In this document: piece by piece, positions 36,401 through 45,589 of the stretch
Layout of the letters: each line of letters opens with the position of its first letter
Numbering within the stretch: the first letter of the stretch is position 1
Source: Heligmosomoides polygyrus polygyrus
Lineage: Eukaryota; Nematoda; Chromadorea; Rhabditida; Heligmosomidae
DNA length: 64,000 nucleotides
Direction of reading: 5' to 3'
NCBI GenBank assembly: GCA_947396885.1
Contig: OX377204.1
Location: forward strand, 24,745,706 to 24,809,705
Position numbers and translations under genes: made by a program
Notes under the pieces: model-generated
Database searches by the model: none
Seen by the model: the letters and a program-made list of their open reading frames with translations, nothing else
Told to the model about the DNA's origin: nothing

Positions 36401-39400
36401 GTTCACACATTTGTAACCTGGAAAAAAGACTTCAAAGAAGCAGCGCTTACCCTCTACAGCAAAAAGGCTAGGCTAAATCCTTCTAGAGACATAGTACGTC
36501 TATCTACACCATTTCACTTTAAGTTGGATACCTTCAAGAGCACAATAAACATCTTGCAAATCGAATTATAAAGTTCAAACTTCAAACTTTTTTACAATTA
36601 TTAATTAATTTCCAGTTGTAATAATTGTCAAATTCTAATATTTATCAAATTTTAATTATTAGAATTTGACTTTAGATATATGTGGTCTAACACTCTTTTT
36701 TCAAAAAAAAAGTCCAACAAAAAATTTACTTTCGCAGAGTGCTTAAAGAAGAAAAGATCACACTTTTTGGAAAGGAAAAATCGTATTTTATGATTTCAAC
36801 CTGTATTTTTAGGTCCAAGGTGCTGAAAAGCATAAAATTTTTTCGGCGTTTTAAATAGAGAGAATGCGGCATCGAATCATTCCACATATGTCTCGCGTCT
36901 CTTATTGAATTGACAGTGTAAATGTTATATGTGTAAATGTATGAACATCAAAAGCAGTTATAAGATACCAAAACATCACAATTCTCCACTGCGTGACATT
37001 AGGTAAACAGCATTTAGGTTATCAATGAAATAAACATTGCAAACTTTTGGGCAAGTGCACGACGCAATACTTTGGAATGATAAGTTAATTTTTTTGGATC
37101 ATCTCAAAATGAACATAAAAATGTCACTTTGGCCAATGGATGAGAATTTTATGGCCACTCGAAAAGCGTTCAGATTTTGACTATCGACATCGTGTTGAGG
37201 GGAGCTTTTTACCCCAATTTTCTGAAAACGAAAGAGTAAGTTAGCATTGACTAAAATTGAACATTTTGACTTTATGATCGCCGAGTTTGTTGGAAGAGTA
37301 GGCTGAATTTGTTAAGAACTATCTTACTTGACGTGAGGTTCGTCTTATTGGGTTGAAAAGTGTCCCTTTTAAAATGAAAATTTAAATTTTAAAATGAAAA
37401 TAATAACAAGTTTCCGTGTAATCTGGTTGCACCGTAGTTGATCGAAATCCTCACTTCTGGAGGTAAGGCTGATGCGGTTTCAGTAAATTTGGTTTAAAAT
37501 TTATTTTGATCGACTTTATTGAATTTTTGGCTAGAGATGACTGGATCTTTTGGCGGTTATTTCCTATATCTCGGGCAGAAAATCAAGAAGACTCACTTAT
37601 GGGTTTGCAACCGCCCTTCCCATCACGTTGAAAGCCTTTTTTGCATCGACATCCACCGGTGGAGCATTCAGAAAACGCCGAAGAGCATTCCATGTCAGTC
37701 TTGCATTTTTCCTGGAGGTCAATCATCATCTAGTGAGCTCGTGCAGCCTCCGCTTATCTTTCAGGTACAATGCTTTTTATGTATTTGAGCCATTGGCTGC
37801 GCTGGTCTTCCAACTTCATTCAAGGGCTCCAAAAGTTCCAGAAATGTGCACGATAGCCCACCTTGAGTCTTCTTCTCACTCTCTGGCACGTCTTTCTGTC
37901 GGTGGCCACCGTGTAGCCAAGCTCAATCGGACACTGACACCGACAGCTGCCTCCGCTGCACATGCACGCTGCTCCTCCAAGGCAACCATCTCGCACCACA
38001 CAAGGCTGACCAACTGATGGCCGACCTTTCACTGAACAGATCGCCACTCATACCACAGAGCTATCACCCGCTGCACTGACCGACTCTTACCAAGCGGTGG
38101 TAGGGTATCGACGGTATCCTCGGCCTTGCAGCAGAAACCTGTCTTCGTCTCACAGTACCCGCTGTCTGGACATGGCATCGCACGACCAAATCGTATCTGC
38201 ACAGAGATAGTTCATACGGCTCGATGTCTTTGGTGCTTCCTCTTACCTGGCAAAGGATAGGCTTCCTTGTGATCGCGTTCAGCATAGTCTTAGCCGGTCG
38301 AGTACATGTGCGGATCTCTAGAAATGCTTCCCTCTGCTTGTTCATCTAGTGAGTTCTTCTTGTATTTGGGCGGACATTTCGACCACAATACAAACCGAGA
38401 CTGTTGTAATGATAAGCTGTGGAAGCAGTGCAGGTTGGTTCACCTTTCAAATCCACCTTCAGTCTTTTCTTCGGATCACCGTGGAATCGTCATTTTACAT
38501 GGGTGGGGTTCCTTACTCTTTGAACGAACCTACGCTTTCCTGACGCTCAAAGCAAATTACTGTCAACGACCGAAAACGGTTTGATTTGGCGTCCTTCTCA
38601 AAACTTCACGCTTGACCTTTCTCTCCTACCTGCTAGAGATACTGAATTCGAGAGCTACAAGGATCGTTGCTATACAGCAAAGCGTCACAGTAGTATAGCC
38701 AAAGACTGTTTCAATGTTTTTCCTGGACTGCTACAACTGCAAAAAGCGACGTGGAAGCTTCACCTACTTGTACAGCAGACTCCGTATTGTGGATTGCATA
38801 TGTTGTCTCCAGTACAGTGCGTAAGCAGGTCGCAAGTAGCCAGATTTCCGTTGTAGCCGAGCACAATCGCTCCGCCCCCTGGACAATAGTACTCCGAACC
38901 ATCTGCAAAATTTTTGTTGAAATAGCCATTACACCACAAAACTGTTCTAGTTAACATGTCTTGCAAAGTCCAGCTGTGTACATTTTTTCGCCTTCTTTTC
39001 TGTAGTAATTTGTTTTCAATTATAAGAGGCAGTACAGGTAAAGTAATAGTAACTACAACATAAAAAGAAAAAACAAAGGATAAAAAGTAGATTCCGGCGT
39101 CAGTATATTTTTTGGGATGCACCACGCATTCTATTTCTGTATGATATCGTGGAGGCAGTTTGATGCATATTTGGTCTATACAGTGATTTGCAGTTGCCAC
39201 GAATGAACAAGGCAAGGTACGCTCCATGCAAATCTGGCTTCAAATCACCAACCCACGAGTAACAAAAAGTTAAGCTGTCCTAAGCGACTACTCGTACCAA
39301 GAACTAATAATCGGGTGCATGCGATAGGAGGTACCTTATCCGACTACGCTAACACTGGTCCCTTAAAAATATAACATACGAAAATATGAATGAGTGATAA

Positions 39401-42267
39401 AATAAGGTAAATAAGAGCTACTGTAGAAGGGCAAAGCTGAGGAGCAACCTTTATTAGTGCTCTCATGGGATACGAGATCCACTCTACTTAGAAAGCTTGT
39501 ACGAGGCAGTGCAAGGGCCTCCAATAACCAAGCTACAGTCATATCAGAGTGTACCCTCCTAAAGAGAAGTGCTATTACTTCACAGAGCCCAAAAGGATGA
39601 AAGCCTTGGCCGGCTTGAACAGGACCACAATTTTCAAATTCAATCCGCTGTACTTGCCGAGTCAGCGTATACTATTGATGCGGTATTCGTGCACGTCCTC
39701 TTGACCTTGGCATTGTCTGGTCTATGGGCCCGCTTTTCTGCTTAATGAACGCAATCGTTCCTGGTTCGACGTGTGATTGTGCTGCACAACTGACACAACT
39801 GACAACTAACGTTTCTCAACACTCAAATTTTTTTTGCCTTCCTGAGCTCTGAGAAGTGATCGTAAAGTTACATAACTAGGGCCCTTCGAAAGAGTCTGCT
39901 CTAATCTGGAAGACGATTCTTCTGGTTAGGGAAATGAGCAATCTGTTTGCAAAAGTGTCCAGGCTGTTTTGGAAGGGTTCAATTTTACGTGAAAACTGTA
40001 TATTCAAAAAGTTTTAATGATTTAACTAATACAAATTACGGATTTTCTACATTACTGCCTGGCTAGGAAGTTACGGTTTTTAACAACAACAACAAAACGA
40101 AATTTACCTCTAAATTTTTGGTTACCTCAACGATGACAGACATTTAAAAAATTTAAATTTAAACAGGAAAGTTTATCGTCCGTTATATGTCACGTGCAGC
40201 ATGTAGAAAGATTCACCATGACGAGGATAGCTTCAAGTGGAAGGTCTCCTTCTCATCCAGTTGTTTTGAGCAAGTCTTTGCGTCTGTTCCACGGACTTCT
40301 CATTCTAGATTTGCGAAATGCCATCAAATTTGCATCGTCACAAAAGTGCTAACTGGTTCTTTGGGCTTCATCAACCCGTTGCATTAAGTCAGACGCACAA
40401 TTGAAACGCTCTGTCATCACATGGAAGTGAGATGCACCTCGCACCCCATGGAGGGTAAAGTTCGTCAGCATCAATTTTTTCAATTTTGCTTAAGGCTGAA
40501 AAACGTGGCTTTCCGATGTTCAACCTGTACCTGAAGGTGTTTTTCTCATAGCTGGTCTACTGCGTGCTTGTTTCTTTGCAGGTGGACGAGTAAAAGATGT
40601 CGCTAGCCGCTGCCCGGCCACAACACGGAGATGACATGGCTGACCCTGAAGCTGCTCTCAACGTTTTTCTAGCAGCACTACTGCTTTATTTGAAATACCT
40701 GGCGACAGGGTGTATCCGTCTGGCAAGGATTAATCCGACAATGCCGGCCGATACATAAAGAACTTCCTGTGCAGCGGAAATTGGTTTGGCAAGGCACCCT
40801 TACGAGGCTACCTGAACTGGAGTCAGAACAAATTGCCGTGTTGCGTGAGCGCTATAGTGGCTAGAGGTCTATGAATTTAAGGAATAGCGGATGGGTATAG
40901 CAAAGGACTGTCACTTTAACTACACAGCTTGATGCAAGCTTAGGATGCTCTCCTGTTCTCATTTCCTTTAAGCTGCTACAATGGTGAAAGATTAGAGATT
41001 TTGCGAAGGCCTGGGGTTACCCTTTAGAATTTCTAATTTGTGTTCCGTAAATTATTGATTATCTAAGTGTTAGTAAAGCGCCTAGCAGGGTTTTCATGGG
41101 AGATCTTCTTTATTAGTGGCCTATGTTCTTTTCGACGACGTTCTTTGTCCGATGTGTCCGGGTGTGCCGACTGAATAACAGTACACATAGTTGCTGGATT
41201 TTTGAAACAACTTGGTAATGTGGCTTTTCCCTGAGCAAAATTGGACATTGTCGAAATAAAGCTGACTCCCCCAATGCCTTTCCCTTGTGAGTGTGACGTA
41301 TCCGGTTCGGCTGTTTTTAACGAAATTCAACAATGAATTTTGTAACTATAGACGATCTGAAAATAGAGAGTAAAAGAGCTGAATAATTGCGACCTTCATT
41401 AATTTGTCGGTGATCACACGGTAAGAAAAAAGTTCCAGCTTATCTCTATCGGCAACAGTAATTCGTTTCTCAGCCGCATTGTTGCAAGCAGTGAAGCAGG
41501 TCGCCCGATGTATGTGCTTCAAATAATTTCAAAGATGAATTCCACGCTGGAAATGGTCGCGTATACTGTTTGACCGCATTTCTTCTCAGTCTGTGATCCA
41601 ATGAGAAAATAGCAAAGTGTAGTTCGCTTTCTTTCCGCAATAAATTCGCCAGTCGCAAATGCGGGTGAAAATTTGTTCAAGAGATAAGAAAATGGCTAGC
41701 GGTGGGATGATGCTCGACTGCATGTTTCGTATGCTACTCATCATTAGCTGGAGGAAGTTGTCGACGAAAGTCTCCTGTATTTTAGGTTTTCCAAAACCAA
41801 TCCTCATATTATTAGTCGTCTCCTACATTTCTTAATGACGATATACATGGCTTAACTGCAGAGTCAGTGGAGAGCTCAGTGTGCCCGAATTTATTGACTT
41901 CAGAAGTATAACGAAGTTTTAGAAGTTGAGCACTAGTTAGCAGGTCTTGTCCGCAAAAGATACGTAAATTCCGATAGTCACCGTCTAAGCTGGTAAGCTG
42001 CGGAGAGAAATGATATTTGGAAATGAATATGACATGCTCAGTCCGAAATTGCTTTTGGAGCAGCCTAATAAAAAGGGAAGCTTCAGAAGGGCTGACGCAC
42101 CACTGAAGTGGCTAGGAGTTACTGTTCATAACATCGTGCTAGTGCTAAAAATGCTGGCGAAGACATTTGAAGCGGCCAACTGCTAGAGATAGCATGCACA
42201 AGCGAAGGTGTCTTGTTGACCTACCTGAGATGTCGAGGAGCAGAAATAGAACAGCGCTTAGAAGCAT
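21418..42267 (-). CDS. Secreted cysteine-rich protein with EB and lustrin-type modules, 12 exons, 468 aa
   Basis: Exons in order: 42267-42225, 38902-38768, 38317-38247, 38196-38091, 38031-37880, 37711-37597, 36264-36113, 36055-35909, 34676-34587, 34481-34355, 23099-22974, 21560-21418; sum 1,407 nt = 469 codons. All junctions are GT/AG (two acceptors end in TAG, exon 10 uses a weak GTTCGT donor) and phases match throughout. Exon 1 is a signal peptide (MLLSAVLFLLLDIS). Lustrin-type cysteine modules end in double Cys (CNPQYGVCC, CETKTGFCC, CDPNTHVCC, SKICC); EB-like modules are GGSCRCQCPIELGY, GGCRCKKGF and DGVCACSAGY. Such nematode proteins are extracellular; function unknown. Intron 10 carries the BEL element, intron 11 a mariner relic. 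The 3.3-kb link from exon 1 is the least certain part; I do not recognise an orthologue. Confidence 0.8.
21629..22893 (+). mobile_element. mariner relic in intron 11 of the cysteine-rich gene
   Basis: Imperfect inverted ends: TTTGCATTTGAAATGGCCGA at the left and the complement of TTGCATATGAAACGGCCGA at the right. Exact ends and target site are uncertain by several bases. It fills most of the intron and is antisense to the host gene. Confidence 0.7.
21813..22833 (+). pseudogene. mariner transposase remnant
   Basis: Frames are interrupted many times, but the order is clear: N-terminal NQLKAVVEADLRQTVRE (DNA-binding region), VTSDEK with a stop in place of Trp, then HDNARP and AYLPELFPTDHHFFKHL in the 22354-22833 frame. 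The signature matches the Hsmar1/cecropia type of mariner. It is not functional. Confidence 0.8.
23100..24139 (-). other. Intron 10 sequence left of the BEL insertion
   Basis: No coding motif. A GA-rich tract with AACGAGA/ACGAGAAG repeats lies at about 23950-24012, close to the insertion point. Confidence 0.5.
24140..24144 (+). repeat. Target site duplication of the BEL element, left
   Basis: AGTTC immediately before the TGTCGC start of the left LTR; the same 5 bases follow the right LTR at 34269-34273. Confidence 0.93.
24145..24627 (+). repeat. Left LTR of the BEL element
   Basis: 483 bp, starts TGTCGCGCC and ends GCTGCGACA (6-bp perfect inverted ends). It holds an internal imperfect duplication: CGACAGGACGCCGAACTCGC and CGACAGGACGCACAACTCGC about 125 bp apart. 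The open frame through it is accidental. Confidence 0.95.
24629..24641 (+). other. Primer binding site (tRNA-Gly type)
   Basis: TGGTGCATCGGCC starts one base after the LTR. From memory it is complementary to the last 13 bases (with CCA) of nematode tRNA-Gly(GCC). It primes minus-strand cDNA synthesis. Confidence 0.75.
25167..28150 (+). pseudogene. gag-protease and start of reverse transcriptase of the BEL element
   Basis: Starts in one frame at ATG 25167 and stops at TGA 25311; the adjoining frame (offset -1) then stays open to 28150, so one indel or slip at the T-run 25308-25311 breaks the reading frame. From about 25796 a DUF1759-like gag core (QPFHGDVSQFNEFW). Three zinc knuckles at about 26426-26612 (CCFCRSMRHPSLRC; CWKCFKDDHSSRVC; CERCGLDHNVLLC). 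Aspartic protease LLDTGSQPSFI with the catalytic Asp codon at 27113. The RT begins and breaks off after LLISDVE at 28139, where the palm should start. Gag builds the particle, protease cuts the polyprotein. Eleven ACGCCT hexamers lie in this part. Confidence 0.9.
28143..30851 (+). pseudogene. pol of the BEL element: RT end, RNase H, integrase
   Basis: Resumes in another frame directly at ERNTYVDNVILGADG, so the RT segment between DVE and YVDN is deleted. RNase H acidic residues: FADAS (28671), RLEL (28800), FSDSQ (28893), NPADCATRG (29049). Integrase: H-H-C-C zinc motif (29650-29775), Asp in GLDYLG (29868), Asp in ISDNST (30057), Glu in GGFYERLV (30198). An in-frame TGA at 30573 stops translation before the C-terminal domain, which continues in the same frame (DVVIIADESLSRNQWPLG) to TAA at 30849. 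These lesions make pol non-functional; integrase catalytic residues are kept. Twelve of the 34 ACGCCT copies lie before 30720 in this part or just at its ends. Confidence 0.92.
30852..31501 (+). promoter_or_regulatory. Spacer between pol and the third ORF, with splice acceptor
   Basis: No long frame. A nematode-type acceptor, GCTGTTTTCAG, ends at about 31464, and the first ATG after it is the third-ORF start at 31502, so this ORF may be read from a spliced mRNA. Just before the start is a 10-bp palindrome CCCACGTGGG. Three ACGCCT copies lie here (30945, 31269, 31400). Confidence 0.6.
31502..32881 (+). CDS. Third ORF of the BEL element: gag-like zinc-knuckle protein, 459 aa
   Basis: Uninterrupted from ATG to TAG. 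The N-terminal two thirds have no motif I recognise (helical, e.g. SFALELLQSLTLAVNVDH). The C-terminal third has three Cys/His knuckles: CVFCGSRNHYSVLC (residue ~352), CLKCISRHEPGQC (~384), CLTCHSYTHHQALC (~402). Spacing and order mirror the triple knuckle of this element's own gag, so a gag duplicate or divergent gag paralogue is likely. It sits where env would be, but has no signal peptide or membrane segment, so it is not an envelope. Likely role (inference): nucleic-acid binding, perhaps packaging. Its intactness contrasts with the broken gag-pol and may mean it is still used. Seven ACGCCT copies lie within it. A basic tail (YRSRKRARLDRE) ends the protein. Confidence 0.85.
   Translation: MASIDMSGSVKDGLAQSRRSVDTPSSNDNVVDSSINSMGVDKQRLLSSLSAFPQMAEQKINGEISLKSTSDKNEAPTLLQKIKNLCEGRDPNGDCAADCSNTTIVSNNYSFALELLQSLTLAVNVDHVFSISHLSNRDFKHIDAYLKDELYLFLREKATDEIITPTPTQINEGMNGDFTVFCVTQALKSLNCHCKALTSPHIEVAGTPWDDVRKILRWIQDATTLIANINCQRSIVERKLLPRVFEPSKELADLASKLHRFGVTPLKINTLFADADTTLNYAYDIISKLRTFLESHLEDCEIAKKDYHGAKSDINNASRRTHGLSSPAPQPGSQRSRDQFVSTTPPPNYNGCVFCGSRNHYSVLCMRTPKLSERAMSLVRAGRCLKCISRHEPGQCKRRSWCLTCHSYTHHQALCGQGDVIINDVEGPLQEYYDMMSRLSECSYTSYRSRKRARLDREG
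32882..33785 (+). other. 3-prime untranslated part of the BEL element
   Basis: Carries the last two ACGCCT copies (32986, 33026) and then an 11-bp perfect stem with 3-base loop at 33057-33081. No frame continues ORF3. No purine tract is evident just before the LTR (sequence there is GGCGGCCCCCAG). Confidence 0.7.
33057..33081 (+). other. Stem-loop in the BEL 3-prime region
   Basis: TTACAATAACG, loop CCG, CGTTATTGTAA: an 11-bp perfect inverted repeat, 25 bases after the last ACGCCT. Could be an RNA signal for packaging, export or stability; the role is unknown. Confidence 0.7.
33786..34268 (+). repeat. Right LTR of the BEL element
   Basis: Same length and ends as the left LTR. Five substitutions relative to it (near 33875, 33886, 33903, 34149, 34156), about 1 percent. 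Confidence 0.95.
34269..34273 (+). repeat. Target site duplication of the BEL element, right
   Basis: AGTTC, identical to 24140-24144. Fixes the element borders. Confidence 0.93.
34677..35908 (-). other. Intron 8 of the cysteine-rich gene
   Basis: 1.2 kb. Contains CAGGGTGTCTCAAAAAATG at 34756, which looks like a lone mariner/Tc1 terminal repeat, and AAGGGTATCCCAAAAAATGG near 35050. No partner ends and no transposase seen. Confidence 0.5.
36265..37596 (-). other. Intron 6 of the cysteine-rich gene, AT-rich
   Basis: 1.3 kb. A 14-bp perfect inverted repeat (GTCAAATTCTAATA / TATTAGAATTTGAC) with a 16-base loop lies at 36627-36670. Nothing else assigned. Confidence 0.55.
38903..42224 (-). other. 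Intron 1 of the cysteine-rich gene (proposed)
   Basis: 3.3 kb between the signal-peptide exon and exon 2, with a SINE copy at 39105-39350. The rest (39440-42000) shows no motif or further Cys-rich exon. Confidence 0.5.
39105..39350 (-). repeat. SINE copy, diverged
   Basis: Reverse copy: GGGATGCACCACGCATTC, GATATCGTGGAGGCAG, ATTTGGTCTATACAGTG. Confidence 0.65.
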
Positions 42268-42593
42268 AGTTGTATTAGTAGCCTAGGGAATAGCCGAAAA
42301 GGAAACACTGAAGTCGGTGACGATCCGAATGACCGTTCGGCAGGTGTGCTTGCACAGGCGCGGCCAGTCCTAGCCGCCAGAATGGCCAGTCACGTTATGG
42401 CTCACTGTAGCAGCACTAAAAATAGACATCTGTTTTTGGAGAAGACCTATTTTTCAAGCATTTTGAGGTGTTTAGGATATATCTTAGTGGGGAGTGGACA
42501 CTTCACTCAGCCCGGAGCTAAAATTGAAGTGCACTATTTTACGGACTACACACTGAGCTAGCCTACAGTATATTTATTTATTTGCACTGTATA

Positions 42594-43323
42594 CAGGGTG
42601 CGTAAAAAGTATTGACGCAGTAAATGACGGTTGTGGAAATAGTATCGCGCAGTAAGTTTTCAAATATTCACTTGAGAAATATGGAAAATGATCTTGCGAA
42701 CACGATAGAATAACTTGTAATCGACATTGGCTCCTTTATTGAGAATCAGGAGCGAAAACGACGGAAAGATTCAGAGCACGCGCCGCAAGTACTCGCTTGG
42801 ATTTCGTCTCGTGCTTTTAACAGGGTAGCCTTCTGCGACTGGTCACTTCTGTTGAAAGTAGCCCAGACCTCATTCTCCAAAATCGCCTAAAAAGAGTAAT
42901 CCAGCGGATTCATGTTTAAGCTGTGTTCGTCTGGAAGCTGTCCACACCTGCGCGCGTTACCTGTTTGCCGTTATCGGACAGAGATTGATAATTTTGGATT
43001 CGAACGTTATCGTGCTTGAACATCTTGTAATCATCATCTGTTATGACAGAGCCGTGGCTGACGTTTAGGTTGCTGACCTCTTTCCTCACCAACCGTTTCG
43101 AACAGCGCCTAATTCTCTTGTTAAGGAAATATTCAGCTCTTTGGGTAACAGACAAAAAAGGGCCACCGTAGCGACGATGGTCATGTTTCATCAGTTTTTT
43201 TCGTGAGTGTTTTTTGAGCACAATACATGAAACAAAAATAACACACAAAAATCTAGAGAGGTAGAAAGAGAAAGCTGGAGCTGAAACAAAATGTAGGTGC
43301 GTCAATACTTTTTACGCACCCTG
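42594..43323 (-). mobile_element. Tc1/mariner-type element, internally deleted
   Basis: 730 bp with perfect 26-bp inverted repeats beginning CAGGGTGCGTAAAAAGTATT, flanked by TA on both sides. Perfect ends suggest recent movement, which must have used a transposase from elsewhere. Confidence 0.92.
42755..43305 (-). pseudogene. Tc1-type transposase, middle missing
   Basis: The minus strand keeps an N-terminal DNA-binding part (RCSKRLVRKEVSNLNVSHGS) and, in another frame, the C-terminal part (NMNPLDYSF, ENEVWATFNRSDQS), the block with the last catalytic region. The catalytic centre between them is largely gone. Total length is about a third of a normal transposase. Confidence 0.75.
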
Positions 43324-44137
43324 TAGTGCGCAGTGATCAACAGCTGCGCAACATGGACACGACGTAGACGAAAGAGTAGTGATGAAAAAAAAATTAAAAA
43401 AACTAAATCCCTCAACAACACAACCTAGCGTATCACGATGATAATTGCTAAGGGAAAACTTCAAATAACAAAAGCCAATACAAACAAGCTACGAGAAAAT
43501 GCGGTAAAGTAAACACTGCAATTTATTTGATGAGTACAGGCAATACAGGTACACTCACTCCACAGAAAGATTATTCTTGTCAAACAGTTCAGAATGAACT
43601 GCAAACATTGAATTTCGTAATCTGTGAGTGTGCAAAAACTGGGTCAGGCTTCCATCGTTATTCTAAACATCCGGACCGATTTTTCAGAGCCCTCCAATAG
43701 CTATAGAATAGAGAATACAGTTTTAAGACTGAAAAGCCGATACCGAATTCTGGCTTCAGATAAGAATCGAAGCGACAAGAAAGGGAACGATGCGAAACCG
43801 AGCGGTACGACAGCTTCCCGAACGCCTTGACACAGCGAATCCTTTCGCAGATCGTTTGACTATAGGCTTACAGAGTCTGTGTCTTTTCTCAGCAAGGACC
43901 ATTCGTTTCTTGCATTTTGTCACGCTGAGGAGTGACTACAGTGGTTACGTCAGGACGATACAAGCACGGGCTATGTAAGCCCTTTGATTAACGTGGTGTG
44001 CAACTCAGAAACGTAGTGAGCAATCACTTGGAAGAATCAGGCTTTTTAAGGGAAAAAGAACCATATGATTACATTTCCATTCAAATTCACAATGCCATTA
44101 CTTCTATTTTTATTAGCTTTTCATAAAAATAACTTCA
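43324..44137. other. No gene recognised
   Basis: Short frames only (for example 43624-43830) without motif. Confidence 0.45.
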
Positions 44138-44222
44138 TGCAACAATATGAAGAATCGTTGCTGAGTGTATGAAGCAAAGTGCATACATATGACACTCAGC
44201 AGCGAATCTTCACATTGTTGCA
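44138..44222 (+). ncRNA. Candidate microRNA-like hairpin
   Basis: Arms 44138-44168 and 44192-44222 pair over 31 positions with two mismatches and one G-U; the loop is about 23 bases. 5-prime arm contains TGAAGAATCGTTGCTGAGTG, 3-prime arm CACTCAGCAGCGAATCTTC. Length, near-complete pairing and loop size match an animal pre-miRNA. I do not recognise the mature sequence. A tiny palindromic MITE is the alternative. Either strand could be the precursor. Confidence 0.45.
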
Positions 44223-44315
44223 GCAGCTTTTAAAAACGAATTGCAAATAGACAGCATTCCTTTGTTTGGTAGTATAGATTTCGATCGAAATATATACCAT
44301 TTTCACACCGAATTA

Positions 44316-45558
44316 TTAGGTTGGAAAAAAAGTCTTTTCATTTTTTTTCAAAGATTTATTACTTCACAACTACAAAGTCAAATCAATTGAGATAAACTCT
44401 ATTTTGTTCTACTACACTTCTCCAAAGACGTGGTAATTTTTCTAATTCCTCTCGCGTAAAAGACTGCAGTTCCGAAGTCGAATCACCGCTGAATCCAATT
44501 TTTGAGGTCCTCGTCCGTTTCAAAATATTTCTCTCCAATTTCTTGCTTGAGAGCGTGGAAGAAATAGCATTCGGGAGGGCCGAGGTCAGGGCTATACGGT
44601 GGATGTGGCATTACCTCTCAGCCCAGCTTCTTTATTGTTTCTCTTGTGAGTCTTGCAGCATGTCGCTTTGCGTTGTCATGCAGGATCATCACCTTCGACT
44701 TCTCAGGCCTCTTTTCTTGGAAAACTGCGGCGACTTTGTGGAGTTGGCCACTGTATGTGGCAGCAGTAAGTGTCTCTCCACTTCTGAGAGTTTGCCGATA
44801 AATCACTCCTCTGATATCCACCAAACACTCAAGAGAATCTTCCGTTCGTGAACATTGGGCTTGAGATCAGACTTAGGGCTCTCTCCCTTTTGTACCCATT
44901 GCCTTTTCCTCGGAAGTTGGCACACAGAACCCAGGACTCTTCGCCTGTCACAATCCGCGGAAGAAACGATTTTCTTCCTTATCTGGACAGAAGAGAAGCA
45001 GCGATGGAGAGCCGTTGTTGGTCTTTCTGAGTGTCTGACGGGGCATGTGGAATCCAAACTCCAAATTTCCATAAGCCAAGATCTTCAGATGGATTCCTAC
45101 TATCCTATGAGACACGTCGAGCTTCTCTGCCAGCTGACGTGTCGTCTGCCAACTATCGGTACGAAGAAGATGGTGTAGTTGCCCTTCCTGACCATGTTTT
45201 GCCTTCAGTGAATAATCCCCCTTTAAAGACTTTCCGAACCACTCATAACAGGCGCGATGAGTAGTAGATCCCAAGCCATATATGTGGTTAATTTGGTCTG
45301 CTGCCTGACGTGCTGTGGATTCTTTAATGAATTCTTGAAGAATGCCGTGCTGAAAACGGCCATGAGGTAGATCTGGCATTGAGTTCGGAAGATTGGATGG
45401 ATAACGAACTACAAGAAGAGTCTTAACCTGTGTCTGCGTGCGAACGGTAGACAAGTGTGATAGGATTACGAAATCAGCAATCAACATTGGCTAGTGCGTT
45501 TACAAGGGGAAGGGTAAAAAAAATTTCGAAGTGTGAAGAGACTTTTTTTCCAACCTAA
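44316..45558 (-). mobile_element. mariner-family DNA transposon, decayed
   Basis: 1,243 bp, ends TTAGGTTGGAAAAAAAGTC and its complement, flanked by TA on both sides. Confidence 0.9.
44520..45487 (-). pseudogene. mariner transposase remnant
   Basis: Minus-strand pieces in three frames. N-terminal DNA-binding part (STARQAADQINHIYG, CYEWFGKSLKGDYSL), then the middle (KILLSVWWISEE), then ILHDNAKRHAARLT and HPPYSPDLGPPECYFF with a TGA in place of the Trp between them. The third catalytic position is Glu (PPE) where mariner has Asp. Multiple frameshifts make it inactive. Confidence 0.85.
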
Positions 45559-45589
45559 TAGATACTACTGGACTCAAATTGGACACACT

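Noticed and set aside
38318..38767. Possible extra Cys-containing exon of the cysteine-rich gene near 38380-38440
   Set aside because: A short frame with two Cys is present, but no convincing donor, and the neighbouring exons already join in phase.
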